Assembly: GCF_947497695.1 (NCBI RefSeq)
Contig: NZ_CANMHM010000001.1
Span: forward strand, 1 to 64,000
Reading direction: 5' to 3'
Origin: an uncultured Polaribacter sp.
GTDB taxonomy: Bacteria > Bacteroidota > Bacteroidia > Flavobacteriales > Flavobacteriaceae
Length of the DNA stretch: 64,000 bases
The translations under genes were made by a program, and so were the position numbers. The notes beneath the pieces were generated by a model. That model made no database searches. It saw nothing but the letters and a program-made list of their open reading frames with translations, and was not told the DNA's origin. How positions within the stretch are numbered: position 1 is the first letter of the stretch; each line of letters starts with the position of its first letter. This document shows, in pieces, positions 23,264 through 32,130 of this stretch.

Positions 23264-26200
23264 TTAATTATTATGTTTTGCCAATCTTAAAATATCTCCA
23301 AAAACACCTCTTGCAGTTACACTTGCTCCTGCTCCTGCACCTTGAATTACAATAGGTTGTTGCCCATAAGATTCTGTGTAAATTTCAAAAATTGCATCAG
23401 AACCTTTTAAAGAACCTAAAGGTGTACTTTTTTCTGTGGAAACTAATTTAACTTCTAGTTTTCCTTTATTTTGCGATAAATCACCACTTAATTCGCCAAT
23501 ATAACGCAAAACATGATTTGGTTCCTGGGCTTCTTTTAAGGTTTGATATTCATCGTTTAACAACTCTAAATTACTTAAGAAATCATCTACAGAACCATCT
23601 CTTAAATTTTCTGGAATTAAATTTTTAATTTCAACTTCATCAAATTCATTTTCTAGTTCTAATTCTCTTGCTAAAATGAGTAATTTTCTGGCAACATCAT
23701 TTCCACCTAAATCTTCTCTTGGATCTGGCTCTGTAAATCCTTTATCAATCGCTTCTTTTAATATTTCTGAGAAAGAAACATCTTTCGCCGAAAAATTATT
23801 GAATAAATAACTTAAACTTCCTGAAAAAACACCTCTAATTTTGGTGATATTTTCTCCAGATTCATGTAATAAACGAAGTGTATCAATTAAAGGCAAACCT
23901 GCACCAACATTAGTTTCGTACAAATATTGTTTTTTATATTTTTTTAAATTAGCTCTTACTTCTTTGTAAAAATCAAACGATAAAGTATTTGCAATTTTAT
24001 TACAAGAAACCAAATCGAAGCCTGCTTCTATTAAAGGAATATAATTTGCAACAAAATTTACACTCGCTGTATTATCTACCGCTATTAAATTTTCGAAATG
24101 ATTTTCTTTTGCAAAGGCAATTATGTCATTTACAGAAGTATTTGTATCTCCATTTTCTAATAAATTTTTCTTCCAATTTTTAGAAACACCATCTTTATTT
24201 AACAACACTTTTTTAGAGTTGGCAACTGCAAAAACATTTAGTTGTAATTTCCTTCTCTCTAAAACAGATTGTGTATTTTCAATAATTTGGTCTATTAAAG
24301 TACCTCCAACCAATCCTTTGCCAAAAACGGCTATATTTATTTTTTTATTGATTCCAAAAACTTGACCATGAATTACATTGACCGCCTTAAAAAGTTGTTC
24401 TTTTTTTACAACCAAACTCACGTTTCTACCTGTAATTGTATTATTAAATAATAATGGAACAATCTGATTTTTAATTAATGCGTTAAAAGGATTGTGAAAT
24501 TCACTTAAATCTTGACCCACAATTGAAATTACAGAAACATCATTAAAAACTTCAATTCGATTGACATCTTGTGCCTGAAAATCGTTTTCAAATTCTTGCT
24601 CTAATGCTTTTACAGCATTTTCTGTGTTTTCTGCTTTAAAAACCAATCCAACTCCACGTTCAGAAGAACCTTGTGCAATAATATTTACACTAATATTAGC
24701 TTTACTCAACGCATTAAAAATACGAGCATCTACACCAACTTTACCCAGTAATCCTCTACCCTCAAAGTTAATCATTGCCATATTTTCTATGGTAGATATC
24801 GTTTTAATTCCTTTAGATTTAGAAGTTGCTGAAATTAAAGTTCCTTTATCTTGAAGATTAAAGGTGTTTAAAATTCGTAAATTAATATTCTTTTCAATTA
24901 AAGGAATAATTGTTTTAGCATGCAACAAGTTTGTACCAAATGTAGCCAACTCATTTGCTTCATTAAAAGATAGTTGATCTATTTTTTTTGCATCTGCAAC
25001 TAACTTTGGATCTGCAGTAAAAATACCACTTACATGTGTGTAATTTTGCAACTCATCTGCATCTAAATAATTAGCTAACAAAGCAGCACTGTAATTACTT
25101 CCATTTCTACCTAAAGTAGTGGTTTCTCCTTTTTTGGTGGATGCAATAAAACCAGTAACTACATTTATTGGCTGACTATTTTGTTTGAAATAAGAAACAA
25201 CATTTTCTTTAGAAATAGCAGTAATAGGTTGTGCATTTCCAAAATTATCATCGGTAATAATTAAAGATCTAGCATCAACAGCGTTGGCAAAAACACCTTC
25301 CTTTTCTAATAAGCTTGCTAGTAGTTTTACAGACAATAATTCTCCTTGTGCTAAAACTTCGTCTTTTATTTTTTGGCTGTAATCTCCTAATAAAGATACA
25401 CCCTCAAAAATGGTTTCTAACTTTAAAAATTCTTCAGAAAAATCAATACCAACATTTGGTTCTTGTTGATATTCTTTAAATTTTTCAAACTTAGTTTTAT
25501 AGTCTTTTTTTGATTTTGCTTTTTCTAAAATAGATTCTAAATCATTGGTTGCATTTCCTCTTGCAGAAGCAACGATTGTAATTTTTTCTCCGTCTTTATA
25601 TTTATTTTTAATAATTTCAACAGCATTTTCTAACCCTTTCCCATTTGCCAAAGATTTTCCACCAAATTTTAAAACTTTAAGCTTTTTTTCTTTAAAATTT
25701 TCATCAAAAATAGGTGCAATAATTTTATGCAATTGGTCATATTCCATCAAAAAAGCATCATGACCATGCACAGAATTTATTTCATTATACGTAACATTAT
25801 CTTTTGTTAAAGCTAATTTTTTATGGGTTTCTCTGTTTTCTTCCGCAGTAAAAAACAAATCTGAATTTACACCAATAATATGAATATTGGCATCTATCTT
25901 ATCTAAAATTTCAACATCTTTTTCTCCTCCTACAGTTACATCAATGGTTTTTAAAAGTTGATTCATTAGTTTGTAAGAAGATAATTGATAGCGTTCTTGC
26001 AACGATTTTCCATGATGCAACAACCAACTTTCTACATCAAAAATATCGGAATCATTTTTTTTAGATCGATGAAAACGTTCTTTAAAACTTTCTGGTGTTC
26101 TATAACACAACATTGCATGCATTCTAGCATCATGCACAGGATTGCTAGAATTTACCAAAAACTGTTCTTGAATTTGACAATTGGCAATTAACCAATCTGT

Positions 26201-26665
26201 AGATTTCCAATCAGTTGCAATAGGTAAAAAACGTTGGGTAATTTGGGTGTTTAAAACAACCATTTCCCAAGCAATACCACCTCCTAAAGAACCACCAATT
26301 AATGCAAATAAGCGATCTATTTTTAAAATGGATAAACCTTCTAAAAATATTCTAGCAACATCTCTTGCTATAAAATCTTTGTAATTGTCTATTAAAAATC
26401 CATCAAAACCATTTCCTGGAATGTTGAAAGATAAAATAGTGTAAACTGCTGTATTTATAGCTTTTTGAACTCCAACAATATCTTGCCACCAACCATTTTT
26501 GCCAGCAACCTCAGAGTTACCAGTCAATGCATGGTTTACTAAAATTATAGGTGCAGTACCTAAATCTTGACCAAAAACTTGGTAACTTAAATTCAATTCT
26601 GAAATTAAAGCACCCAATTCTGTGGTAAAATTATTTATTTTGATATGTTGTAGTTTGTTTTTCAT
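23264..26665 (-). CDS. Fused MetX-like acyltransferase / aspartate kinase / homoserine dehydrogenase
   Basis: An 1133-residue three-domain protein. Residues 1-325 resemble homoserine O-acetyltransferase: ILVNHALTGNSEVAG, nucleophile Ser126 in GGSLGG, Asp269 in GVNSDL and His302 in GHDAFL form a complete catalytic triad. Residues about 328-780 are aspartate kinase (LKVLKFGGKSLANG, ACT-like region FEGRGLLGKVGVDARIF). Residues about 790-1133 are homoserine dehydrogenase (INIAVFGKGLVGG, ETNVGAGLPLI). It would catalyse steps 1, 3 and 4 from aspartate to O-acetylhomoserine. The gene follows metY and lies in a SAM-riboswitch operon, so methionine rather than threonine appears to be its main purpose. 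Confidence 0.92.
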   Translation of the reverse strand: MKNKLQHIKINNFTTELGALISELNLSYQVFGQDLGTAPIILVNHALTGNSEVAGKNGWWQDIVGVQKAINTAVYTILSFNIPGNGFDGFLIDNYKDFIARDVARIFLEGLSILKIDRLFALIGGSLGGGIAWEMVVLNTQITQRFLPIATDWKSTDWLIANCQIQEQFLVNSSNPVHDARMHAMLCYRTPESFKERFHRSKKNDSDIFDVESWLLHHGKSLQERYQLSSYKLMNQLLKTIDVTVGGEKDVEILDKIDANIHIIGVNSDLFFTAEENRETHKKLALTKDNVTYNEINSVHGHDAFLMEYDQLHKIIAPIFDENFKEKKLKVLKFGGKSLANGKGLENAVEIIKNKYKDGEKITIVASARGNATNDLESILEKAKSKKDYKTKFEKFKEYQQEPNVGIDFSEEFLKLETIFEGVSLLGDYSQKIKDEVLAQGELLSVKLLASLLEKEGVFANAVDARSLIITDDNFGNAQPITAISKENVVSYFKQNSQPINVVTGFIASTKKGETTTLGRNGSNYSAALLANYLDADELQNYTHVSGIFTADPKLVADAKKIDQLSFNEANELATFGTNLLHAKTIIPLIEKNINLRILNTFNLQDKGTLISATSKSKGIKTISTIENMAMINFEGRGLLGKVGVDARIFNALSKANISVNIIAQGSSERGVGLVFKAENTENAVKALEQEFENDFQAQDVNRIEVFNDVSVISIVGQDLSEFHNPFNALIKNQIVPLLFNNTITGRNVSLVVKKEQLFKAVNVIHGQVFGINKKINIAVFGKGLVGGTLIDQIIENTQSVLERRKLQLNVFAVANSKKVLLNKDGVSKNWKKNLLENGDTNTSVNDIIAFAKENHFENLIAVDNTASVNFVANYIPLIEAGFDLVSCNKIANTLSFDFYKEVRANLKKYKKQYLYETNVGAGLPLIDTLRLLHESGENITKIRGVFSGSLSYLFNNFSAKDVSFSEILKEAIDKGFTEPDPREDLGGNDVARKLLILARELELENEFDEVEIKNLIPENLRDGSVDDFLSNLELLNDEYQTLKEAQEPNHVLRYIGELSGDLSQNKGKLEVKLVSTEKSTPLGSLKGSDAIFEIYTESYGQQPIVIQGAGAGASVTARGVFGDILRLAKHNN

Positions 26666-26671
26666 GATAAA

Positions 26672-26728
26672 ACAAGGGGTTAAACCCCTTGTATTTTGCT
26701 ATTTTAAACAAGGGACTGAAGTCCCTTG
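26672..26728. repeat. Pair of G/C-rich palindromes between metY and the fused gene
   Basis: ACAAGGGGTTAAACCCCTTGT and CAAGGGACTGAAGTCCCTTG are two near-perfect hairpins in a very A+T-rich gap. The type is common in Bacteroidota intergenic regions as I remember it. They may act as a REP-like element, stabilise the upstream mRNA, or attenuate read-through. The start codon of the fused gene is only 7 bases away. Confidence 0.65.
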
Positions 26729-26735
26729 AATATAT

Positions 26736-28010
26736 TTATATTTTTGAAAAAGCTGCTGTTAAATCTGCTTTTAAATCTTCTAAATCTTCAATACCAACAG
26801 ACAATCTAATTAAATCTTGACTTACACCAGCACTTGCTTGTTCTGCCTCATCTAATTGTTGATGTGTTGTACTTGCAGGGTGAATAATTAATGATTTTGT
26901 GTCACCAATATTTGCCAATAAAGAAAATAATTTTGTAGTATCTGCAATTACTTTTGCTGCTTCATACCCTTTTTTAGCTCCAAAAGTAACAATACCACTT
27001 TGACCATTTGGCAAGTATTTATCTGACAAAGCTTTGTATTTACTACTTTCTAAACCAGGATAATTTACCCATGCAACTTCATCTTGCTCCTCTAACCATT
27101 TTGCCAATGCCAATGCATTTTCTGAGTGTTGTTTGATACGAACTGGTAAAGTTTCTAAACCTTGAATAATATTAAATGCGTTTGTAGGACTTAAAGCACC
27201 ACCAAAATCTCTTAGACCTTCTAAAATTAATTTAAAGATAAAAGACGCTGCACCTAAAGTTTCATAATATTTTAAACCATGATAACCAGCAGAAGGTTCT
27301 GTAAATTCTGGGAATTTTCCATTTGCCCAGTTAAAAGTACCTGCATCTATAATTGCTCCTCCTAAAGAGGTTCCTTGACCACTAATGTATTTTGTTAAAG
27401 AGTGAATTACTAAATCTGCTCCATGTTTTATAGGGTTTAATAAAGATGGTGTAGCTACAGTGTTATCAACAATAAAAGGAATTTCTGCTTTTTTAGCTTG
27501 TGCAGAAATTGCTTCTAAATCTAACACATCTAATTTAGGGTTTCCTAAAGATTCTATAAAAATTGCTCTTGTATTTTCTTTTACTGCTTTTCCAAAATTT
27601 TCTGGATCAGATGCATCAACAAAAGTTGTTGTAATACCAAATCTTGGTAACGTTACACTTAATAAGTTGTATGTTCCACCATATAAACTACTAGAAGCTA
27701 CAATATGGTCTCCTGCTTTTAAAAGTGTCATTAAACCTGTTGCAATTGCTGCTGTTCCAGAAGCAAAAACTACAGCTCCTATCCCTCCTTCTACAGCCGT
27801 TAAACGATCTTGTAAAATTTGGTTTGTAGGGTTGTTTAAACGTGTGTAAATAAACCCTAATTCTTTTAGTGAAAAAAGGTTTGCTGCATGTTCTGAATTG
27901 TTAAAAACATACGCTGTAGATTGGTAAATAGGCACAGCTCTTGTTCCTCCATTTGCTGCTACATCATGCCCTGCATGTAATGCGTTTGTTGCTAATTTTA
28001 ATGTACTCAT
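26736..28010 (-). CDS. metY: O-acetylhomoserine sulfhydrylase
   Basis: A 424-residue PLP enzyme of the O-acetylhomoserine aminocarboxypropyltransferase type, about 30-40 residues longer than MetB-like enzymes. VFASGTAAIATGLMTLL, VVASSSLYGGTYNLL-like IVASSSLYGGTYNLL and the PLP lysine in HSLTKYISGQG (Lys207) are visible. It joins sulfide to O-acetylhomoserine to give homocysteine, which MetH then methylates. It is the first gene after a SAM-I riboswitch and precedes the gene that makes its substrate, so the operon is coherent. Confidence 0.93.
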   Translation of the reverse strand: MSTLKLATNALHAGHDVAANGGTRAVPIYQSTAYVFNNSEHAANLFSLKELGFIYTRLNNPTNQILQDRLTAVEGGIGAVVFASGTAAIATGLMTLLKAGDHIVASSSLYGGTYNLLSVTLPRFGITTTFVDASDPENFGKAVKENTRAIFIESLGNPKLDVLDLEAISAQAKKAEIPFIVDNTVATPSLLNPIKHGADLVIHSLTKYISGQGTSLGGAIIDAGTFNWANGKFPEFTEPSAGYHGLKYYETLGAASFIFKLILEGLRDFGGALSPTNAFNIIQGLETLPVRIKQHSENALALAKWLEEQDEVAWVNYPGLESSKYKALSDKYLPNGQSGIVTFGAKKGYEAAKVIADTTKLFSLLANIGDTKSLIIHPASTTHQQLDEAEQASAGVSQDLIRLSVGIEDLEDLKADLTAAFSKI

Positions 28011-28174
28011 TTTTCTGTTTTTTTGTTAACAAAAGATTATCTTCCCTTGCTGGGAAATACTATTCCATTGTTGGGTTTAAACTTTACTAACTAGAAAAAT
28101 GTTATTAAGAAAACTATAAATACAAAGAGATGTATTTTTTAAGGTTATCTATCCAATTTCTGATAAATGAATCA

Positions 28175-28285
28175 CAAATTAAGTAGAATTTAGCACCTTC
28201 TTTTCCTCGTGAAAAGGGTTGCTAAGGCTTCATTGGGTCTATCCCTCTGCCTTTCTTGATAACATTTCAATAAGTTATTGAACTT
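28175..28285 (-). promoter_or_regulatory. SAM-I (S-box) riboswitch of the metY operon
   Basis: The minus strand carries TTATCAAGAAAGGCAGAGGG, GACCCAATGAAGCC, TTAGCAACCC, a CTTTTC-ACGAG-GAAAAG-type hairpin and AAGGTGCTAAATTCT, the S-box core in the right order. It lies about 165 bases before metY. A TATATTTG -7 box (28294-28301) is just upstream. Together with the metH copy it puts both methionine operons of the window under SAM control. Confidence 0.93.
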
Positions 28286-28468
28286 TCTGTATGCAAATAT
28301 ATGGTTAGAAAAATTTAATATCCAAATAAAAAGCATTTTATTTTTCTAAAAGTGTTCATTTTAAATTTTAAAAAATACTGTTTTTATGATTCCGTAAAAA
28401 TCTGATTTTTAAAATACTTAAAATTGTTTTACTTATAATTACATCATAAATAATTATTACAAAAAACT

Positions 28469-28497
28469 TTGCAGTTTCATATAATCATGTAAATTTG
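28469..28497 (+). promoter_or_regulatory. Promoter of metK
   Basis: TTG, 18 bases, then TAAATTTG: a near-ideal Bacteroidota promoter. The predicted start of transcription, around 28503, coincides with the first base pairs of the SAM-II-like aptamer. Confidence 0.75.
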
Positions 28498-28506
28498 TAA
28501 ATAATT

Positions 28507-28611
28507 AAGAGGAAAAATTTGAACTGATTGCAACCTCTGAAGCTAATTTATTAGCCGAAACAAAAAATGCTAAAGCAGTAATTCCATACTACTTTTAGCG
28601 AACTTGCAATC
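28507..28611 (+). promoter_or_regulatory. SAM-II-like riboswitch in the metK leader
   Basis: AGAGG (28508-28512) pairs with CCTCT (28534-28538), enclosing AAATTTGAACTGATTGCAA, which is close to the L1 loop of known SAM-II RNAs. ACTG (28523-28526) can pair with CAGT (28576-28579) after the AAAAAATGCTAAAG segment, giving the H-type pseudoknot. An extra hairpin GCTAA-TTTA-TTAGC sits in L3. Downstream, TACTACTTTTAGC can pair with GCTAAAGCAGTA, and TTGCAATC with GATTGCAA, which would compete with the pseudoknot. SAM-II is known from Bacteroidota; the call is by eye. Confidence 0.65.
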
Positions 28612-28647
28612 TAATTTTATTTTAAATAGTAATAAAACAAGATTTAT

Positions 28648-29904
28648 ATGTCGTATTTATTTACCTCAGAAAGTGTTTCTGAAGGACACCCAGATAAAGT
28701 TGCAGATCAAATTTCTGATGCTTTAATTGATAATTTCTTAGCGTTTGATAAAAATAGTAAAGTAGCTTGTGAAACAATGGTTACAACTGGTCAAGTATTT
28801 TTAGCCGGAGAAGTAAAATCTAAAACCTATTTAGATGTTCAAAAAATTGCAAGAGATGTAATTAATAAAATTGGCTATACTAAAGGAGCTTATATGTTTG
28901 ACGGAAACTCTTGTGGAGTTTTGTCTGCAATTCATGAACAGTCTCCAGACATTAACCAAGGTGTTGATAGAAAAACACCAGAAGAACAAGGAGCTGGTGA
29001 CCAAGGAATGATGTTTGGTTATGCTACTGATGAAACTGAGAACTACATGCCTTTGGCTTTAGAATTATCTCATAGATTATTGATAGAATTAGCAGCTTTA
29101 CGTAGAGAAAACAAAGACATTCCCTACTTAAGACCTGATGCAAAGAGCCAAGTTACCATTGAGTATTCTGATGATAACGTACCACAAAGAATCGATGCCA
29201 TTGTAATTTCTACACAGCATGATGATTTTGACAAGTCTGATGAAGTAATGCTAGCAAAAATTAAAAAAGATATTGTTGAAATTTTAATTCCAAGAGTGGT
29301 TGCTAAATTACCTGCTCATATTCAAAAATTATTTACAGATAATATTACTTATCACATAAACCCAACAGGTGTTTTTGTTATTGGTGGACCTCATGGAGAT
29401 ACTGGTTTAACTGGTAGAAAAATTATTGTAGATACTTATGGAGGTAAAGGAGCTCATGGAGGTGGTGCTTTTTCTGGGAAAGACCCAAGTAAAGTAGATA
29501 GATCTGGAGCGTATGCAACAAGGCATATTGCTAAAAATTTAGTTGCAGCAGGACTTTGTAAAGAAGTTTTAGTACAAGTTTCTTATGCAATTGGGGTTGC
29601 AAAACCTACAAGTATTAATGTTGAAACGTATGGAACTGCTACTATTAATTTAACCGATGGAGAAATTAGTAAAAAGGTAGAAGAAATTTTTGATATGCGT
29701 CCATATTTTATAGAAAAACGTTTAAAATTAAGAACACCTATTTACTCTGAAACTGCTGCTTATGGTCACATGGGAAGAACTCCAGAAATAAAAACAGTAA
29801 CTTTTACAAATCCAATGGGTGAAAAAACTTCTGAAGAAGTAGAAACGTTTACTTGGGAAAAATTAGATTATGTTGATGCTATAAAGGATGCTTTTAAGTT
29901 GTAA
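28648..29904 (+). CDS. metK: S-adenosylmethionine synthetase
   Basis: A 418-residue enzyme that makes SAM from methionine and [22 protein letters not shown] at the N-terminus, [12 protein letters not shown] and [20 protein letters not shown] are the conserved catalytic and P-loop-like segments. Length is slightly above the E. coli enzyme. It is divergent from the metY operon and has its own promoter and SAM-II-like leader, so the SAM producer and the methionine producers are all sensed through SAM. A terminator follows. Confidence 0.97.
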   Translation: MSYLFTSESVSEGHPDKVADQISDALIDNFLAFDKNSKVACETMVTTGQVFLAGEVKSKTYLDVQKIARDVINKIGYTKGAYMFDGNSCGVLSAIHEQSPDINQGVDRKTPEEQGAGDQGMMFGYATDETENYMPLALELSHRLLIELAALRRENKDIPYLRPDAKSQVTIEYSDDNVPQRIDAIVISTQHDDFDKSDEVMLAKIKKDIVEILIPRVVAKLPAHIQKLFTDNITYHINPTGVFVIGGPHGDTGLTGRKIIVDTYGGKGAHGGGAFSGKDPSKVDRSGAYATRHIAKNLVAAGLCKEVLVQVSYAIGVAKPTSINVETYGTATINLTDGEISKKVEEIFDMRPYFIEKRLKLRTPIYSETAAYGHMGRTPEIKTVTFTNPMGEKTSEEVETFTWEKLDYVDAIKDAFKL

Positions 29905-29934
29905 AATACTTAATCATATTTTGTGAAAATTAAT

Positions 29935-29973
29935 AAAAAAAGGGAGCAATCATTTACGATTACTCCTTTTTTT
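29935..29973 (+). terminator. Terminator of metK
   Basis: GGAGCAATC pairs with GATTACTCC around ATTTAC, flanked by an A-run and followed by TTTTTTT. Confidence 0.85.
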
Positions 29974-30046
29974 ATCCTCAAATTTAATTACTTAAATTTA
30001 ATTTACATCTTTTTTTAATGCATTGTCCCCCAACAATTTATTAAAG

Positions 30047-30235
30047 TTAAAGATGTTTATTATTTATTTTTTCTTGCTGTATAAAAAAATCTGAAAGTGT
30101 ATTTGGATATTTCATCAAAAATAAATCTGAAATATAAAAAGTACGTCTTATCATTTTAATATCATCAAAAATTTTATTCTTAAGATTCTCTGGAACCTCA
30201 TGTTTTGTAAGAATTTTCTTAAATGAGTTTTTCAT
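30047..30235 (-). CDS. Small hypothetical protein coupled to the ECF sigma gene
   Basis: A 62-residue protein beginning MKNSFKKILTKHEVPENLK, with a charged N-terminal half and a hydrophobic-amphipathic middle (FYISDLFLMKY). It starts 2 bases after the sigma-factor stop codon and is therefore probably co-translated. I recall similarly placed short ORFs in other flavobacteria but cannot name a family. It lacks a clear transmembrane helix and does not resemble a FecR-type anti-sigma factor. It may be a small partner of the sigma factor or a conserved passenger; no function is claimed. Confidence 0.5.
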   Translation of the reverse strand: MKNSFKKILTKHEVPENLKNKIFDDIKMIRRTFYISDLFLMKYPNTLSDFFIQQEKINNKHL

Positions 30236-30237
30236 AA

Positions 30238-30810
30238 TTATGAAAGTGCATAGTACATTTTTACAACTTTATTTTTTGCCCTTTTAAGCCTCATTTTAAC
30301 AGCACTCTCACCAATTTGTAATGCATTCATAATTTCTTTAATAGTCATATCATCTTGATATTTCATTAATAAAATCATTTTTTCTGCAGGTTCAATTAAG
30401 GTTAAAACCTTTACTAATTTATCTGATTTTAATTGAAACAAAGCATCGTCAACATCTTCATCAAAAATAGTTTCATCTTTTATTTGATCTGTTACAACCG
30501 TAATTTTTTCTTTTTTCTTGTAACTATTTCTTTGAACATAATTAACACAAAAATTATAAGTAAAAGAATACAACCATGTAGAAAATTTAGAATTTCCTTT
30601 AAAAGTTCTTAGTTTTACAAATAACTTTATAAAAATATCATGTGTTAAATCTTGTGCCTCTTCTTTACTTTTAGAAAAACCATAACATTTATTATAAACA
30701 GTATTTGAAAACCGATCATACAATTCAGCAAATAATTGCGAACTATTTGTTTCTATAATTTTAAATACTAATTCTTCGTCAGTTACTCTATTTACTACAA
30801 GTGTTTTCAA
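30238..30810 (-). CDS. ECF-type RNA polymerase sigma factor
   Basis: A 190-residue group 4 sigma factor. Region 2 is seen in EEAQDLTHDIFIKLFVKL and FSTWLYSFTYNFCVNYVQR, region 4 in MTIKEIMNALQIGESAVKMR near the C-terminus. No recognisable anti-sigma gene is adjacent; the only coupled gene encodes 62 residues. It is divergent from the primary sigma factor gene, about 200 bases away. Its target promoters are unknown. Confidence 0.9.
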   Translation of the reverse strand: MKTLVVNRVTDEELVFKIIETNSSQLFAELYDRFSNTVYNKCYGFSKSKEEAQDLTHDIFIKLFVKLRTFKGNSKFSTWLYSFTYNFCVNYVQRNSYKKKEKITVVTDQIKDETIFDEDVDDALFQLKSDKLVKVLTLIEPAEKMILLMKYQDDMTIKEIMNALQIGESAVKMRLKRAKNKVVKMYYALS

Positions 30811-31012
30811 TTTATTTCTATTTTTATGACACGAATTTACAAATCAAGTCACACGTTAAATAAATAAAAAGTTAAGTGGTTATTTTTTATCGATAAGTGG
30901 TGAAAAATCAACTTTAATTAAAAAAAAACTTTTTTTTGTAACATTTAATTGAGTTGTTACGTATAATAAAATGTAGCAATACATTAATCCTTTAAAAGAA
31001 ATAGAGAATTAG

Positions 31013-31876
31013 ATGAGACAACTAAAAATTACCAAGCAGGTTACTAACAGAGAAACTGCATCGCTAGATAAATATTTACAAGAAATAGGTAAAGTAGACC
31101 TAATTACTGCTGATGAGGAAGTAGAATTGGCACAGCTTATTAAAGCTGGTGATCAAAGAGCATTAGAAAAACTAACCAAAGCCAATTTACGTTTTGTGGT
31201 ATCTGTTGCAAAACAATACCAAAACCAAGGTTTAACCTTACCAGATTTAATTAATGAAGGTAATTTAGGATTAATTAAAGCTGCAAAACGTTTTGATGAA
31301 ACACGTGGTTTTAAATTTATATCTTATGCTGTTTGGTGGATTCGTCAATCTATTTTACAAGCCTTAGCAGAACAATCTAGAATTGTACGTTTGCCGTTAA
31401 ATAAAATTGGTTCTATCAATAAAATTAACAAAATGTACGCTTTCTTAGAACAAGAAAACGAACGACCTCCTTCTGCAGAAGAAATTGCTAAGAAATTAGA
31501 CATGACTGTCAATGACGTAAAAGAATCTATGAAAAATTCTGGACGTCATGTATCTATGGATGCACCTTTAATTGAAGGAGAAGATTCTAATTTATACGAT
31601 GTATTAAACTCTGGTGAATCTCCAAACCCAGATAGAGTTTTATTACACGAATCTTTACGTATAGAAATCAACAGAGCACTAGAAACGCTTACGCCAAGAG
31701 AAGCAGATGTTGTAAAATTATACTTTGGTTTGGGTGAGCACCAACCAATGACTTTAGAAGAAATTGGAGAAACTTTCGATTTAACTCGTGAGCGTGTTCG
31801 TCAAATTAAAGAAAAAGCAATTAGAAGATTAAAACATACTTCTAGATCTAAAATTTTAATGACTTATCTTGGATAA
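31013..31876 (+). CDS. rpoD: Primary sigma factor RpoD/SigA
   Basis: A 287-residue sigma-70 protein, the short form typical of Bacteroidota, lacking region 1.1. Region 1.2 begins [15 protein letters not shown], region 2 contains [14 protein letters not shown] and [18 protein letters not shown] with [10 protein letters not shown], and region 4.2 is [20 protein letters not shown]. In this phylum it recognises TTTG/TAnnTTTG promoters, which fits the boxes found throughout the window. The gene has its own terminator and appears monocistronic. Confidence 0.96.
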   Translation: MRQLKITKQVTNRETASLDKYLQEIGKVDLITADEEVELAQLIKAGDQRALEKLTKANLRFVVSVAKQYQNQGLTLPDLINEGNLGLIKAAKRFDETRGFKFISYAVWWIRQSILQALAEQSRIVRLPLNKIGSINKINKMYAFLEQENERPPSAEEIAKKLDMTVNDVKESMKNSGRHVSMDAPLIEGEDSNLYDVLNSGESPNPDRVLLHESLRIEINRALETLTPREADVVKLYFGLGEHQPMTLEEIGETFDLTRERVRQIKEKAIRRLKHTSRSKILMTYLG

Positions 31877-31898
31877 TCATTAACTTATATAAAACTTA

Positions 31899-31931
31899 AA
31901 ACTCTCAAATTCATTTTTTGGGAGTTTTTTT
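31899..31931 (+). terminator. Terminator of rpoD
   Basis: AAACTC pairs with GAGTTT across a T-rich loop and runs into TTTTTTTT. Confidence 0.7.
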
Positions 31932-32033
31932 TGAAGCTATTTCCAGCTTTCACTACTCGCTTTTTTTACCTGAAAAAGGTAAAAAAGAGCTCAAACAATT
32001 AGCCTACCTTGAGCGAAATCGAAAGGTTCAATC
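31931..32033 (+). repeat. ~100-bp dispersed repeat, copy A
   Basis: TTGAAGCTATTTCCAGCTTT and later AAGAGCTCAAACAATTAGCC and CTTGAGCGAAATCGAAAGG recur in inverted orientation at 58959-59058 with only scattered differences. An internal hairpin differs between copies. The GAGCTCAAAC/GTTTGAGCTC core also occurs inside the flavo-1-like element at 5701-5786. Confidence 0.8.
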
Positions 32034-32130
32034 TGGGCAAAGCTTGTCTATAAAATATATTACTTCTTCCAATTCATTCTAACTCACTAATTAATTACCT
32101 TTGCAAAATAAAAAACACAACAATAAATAA

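Noticed and set aside
28509..28598. A 29-codon open frame (EEKFELIATSEANLLAE...) through the metK leader
   Set aside because: It has no start codon after the upstream stop, and the same bases explain a SAM-II-like fold with a well-placed promoter. I treat it as chance, although a coding fragment is not strictly excluded.
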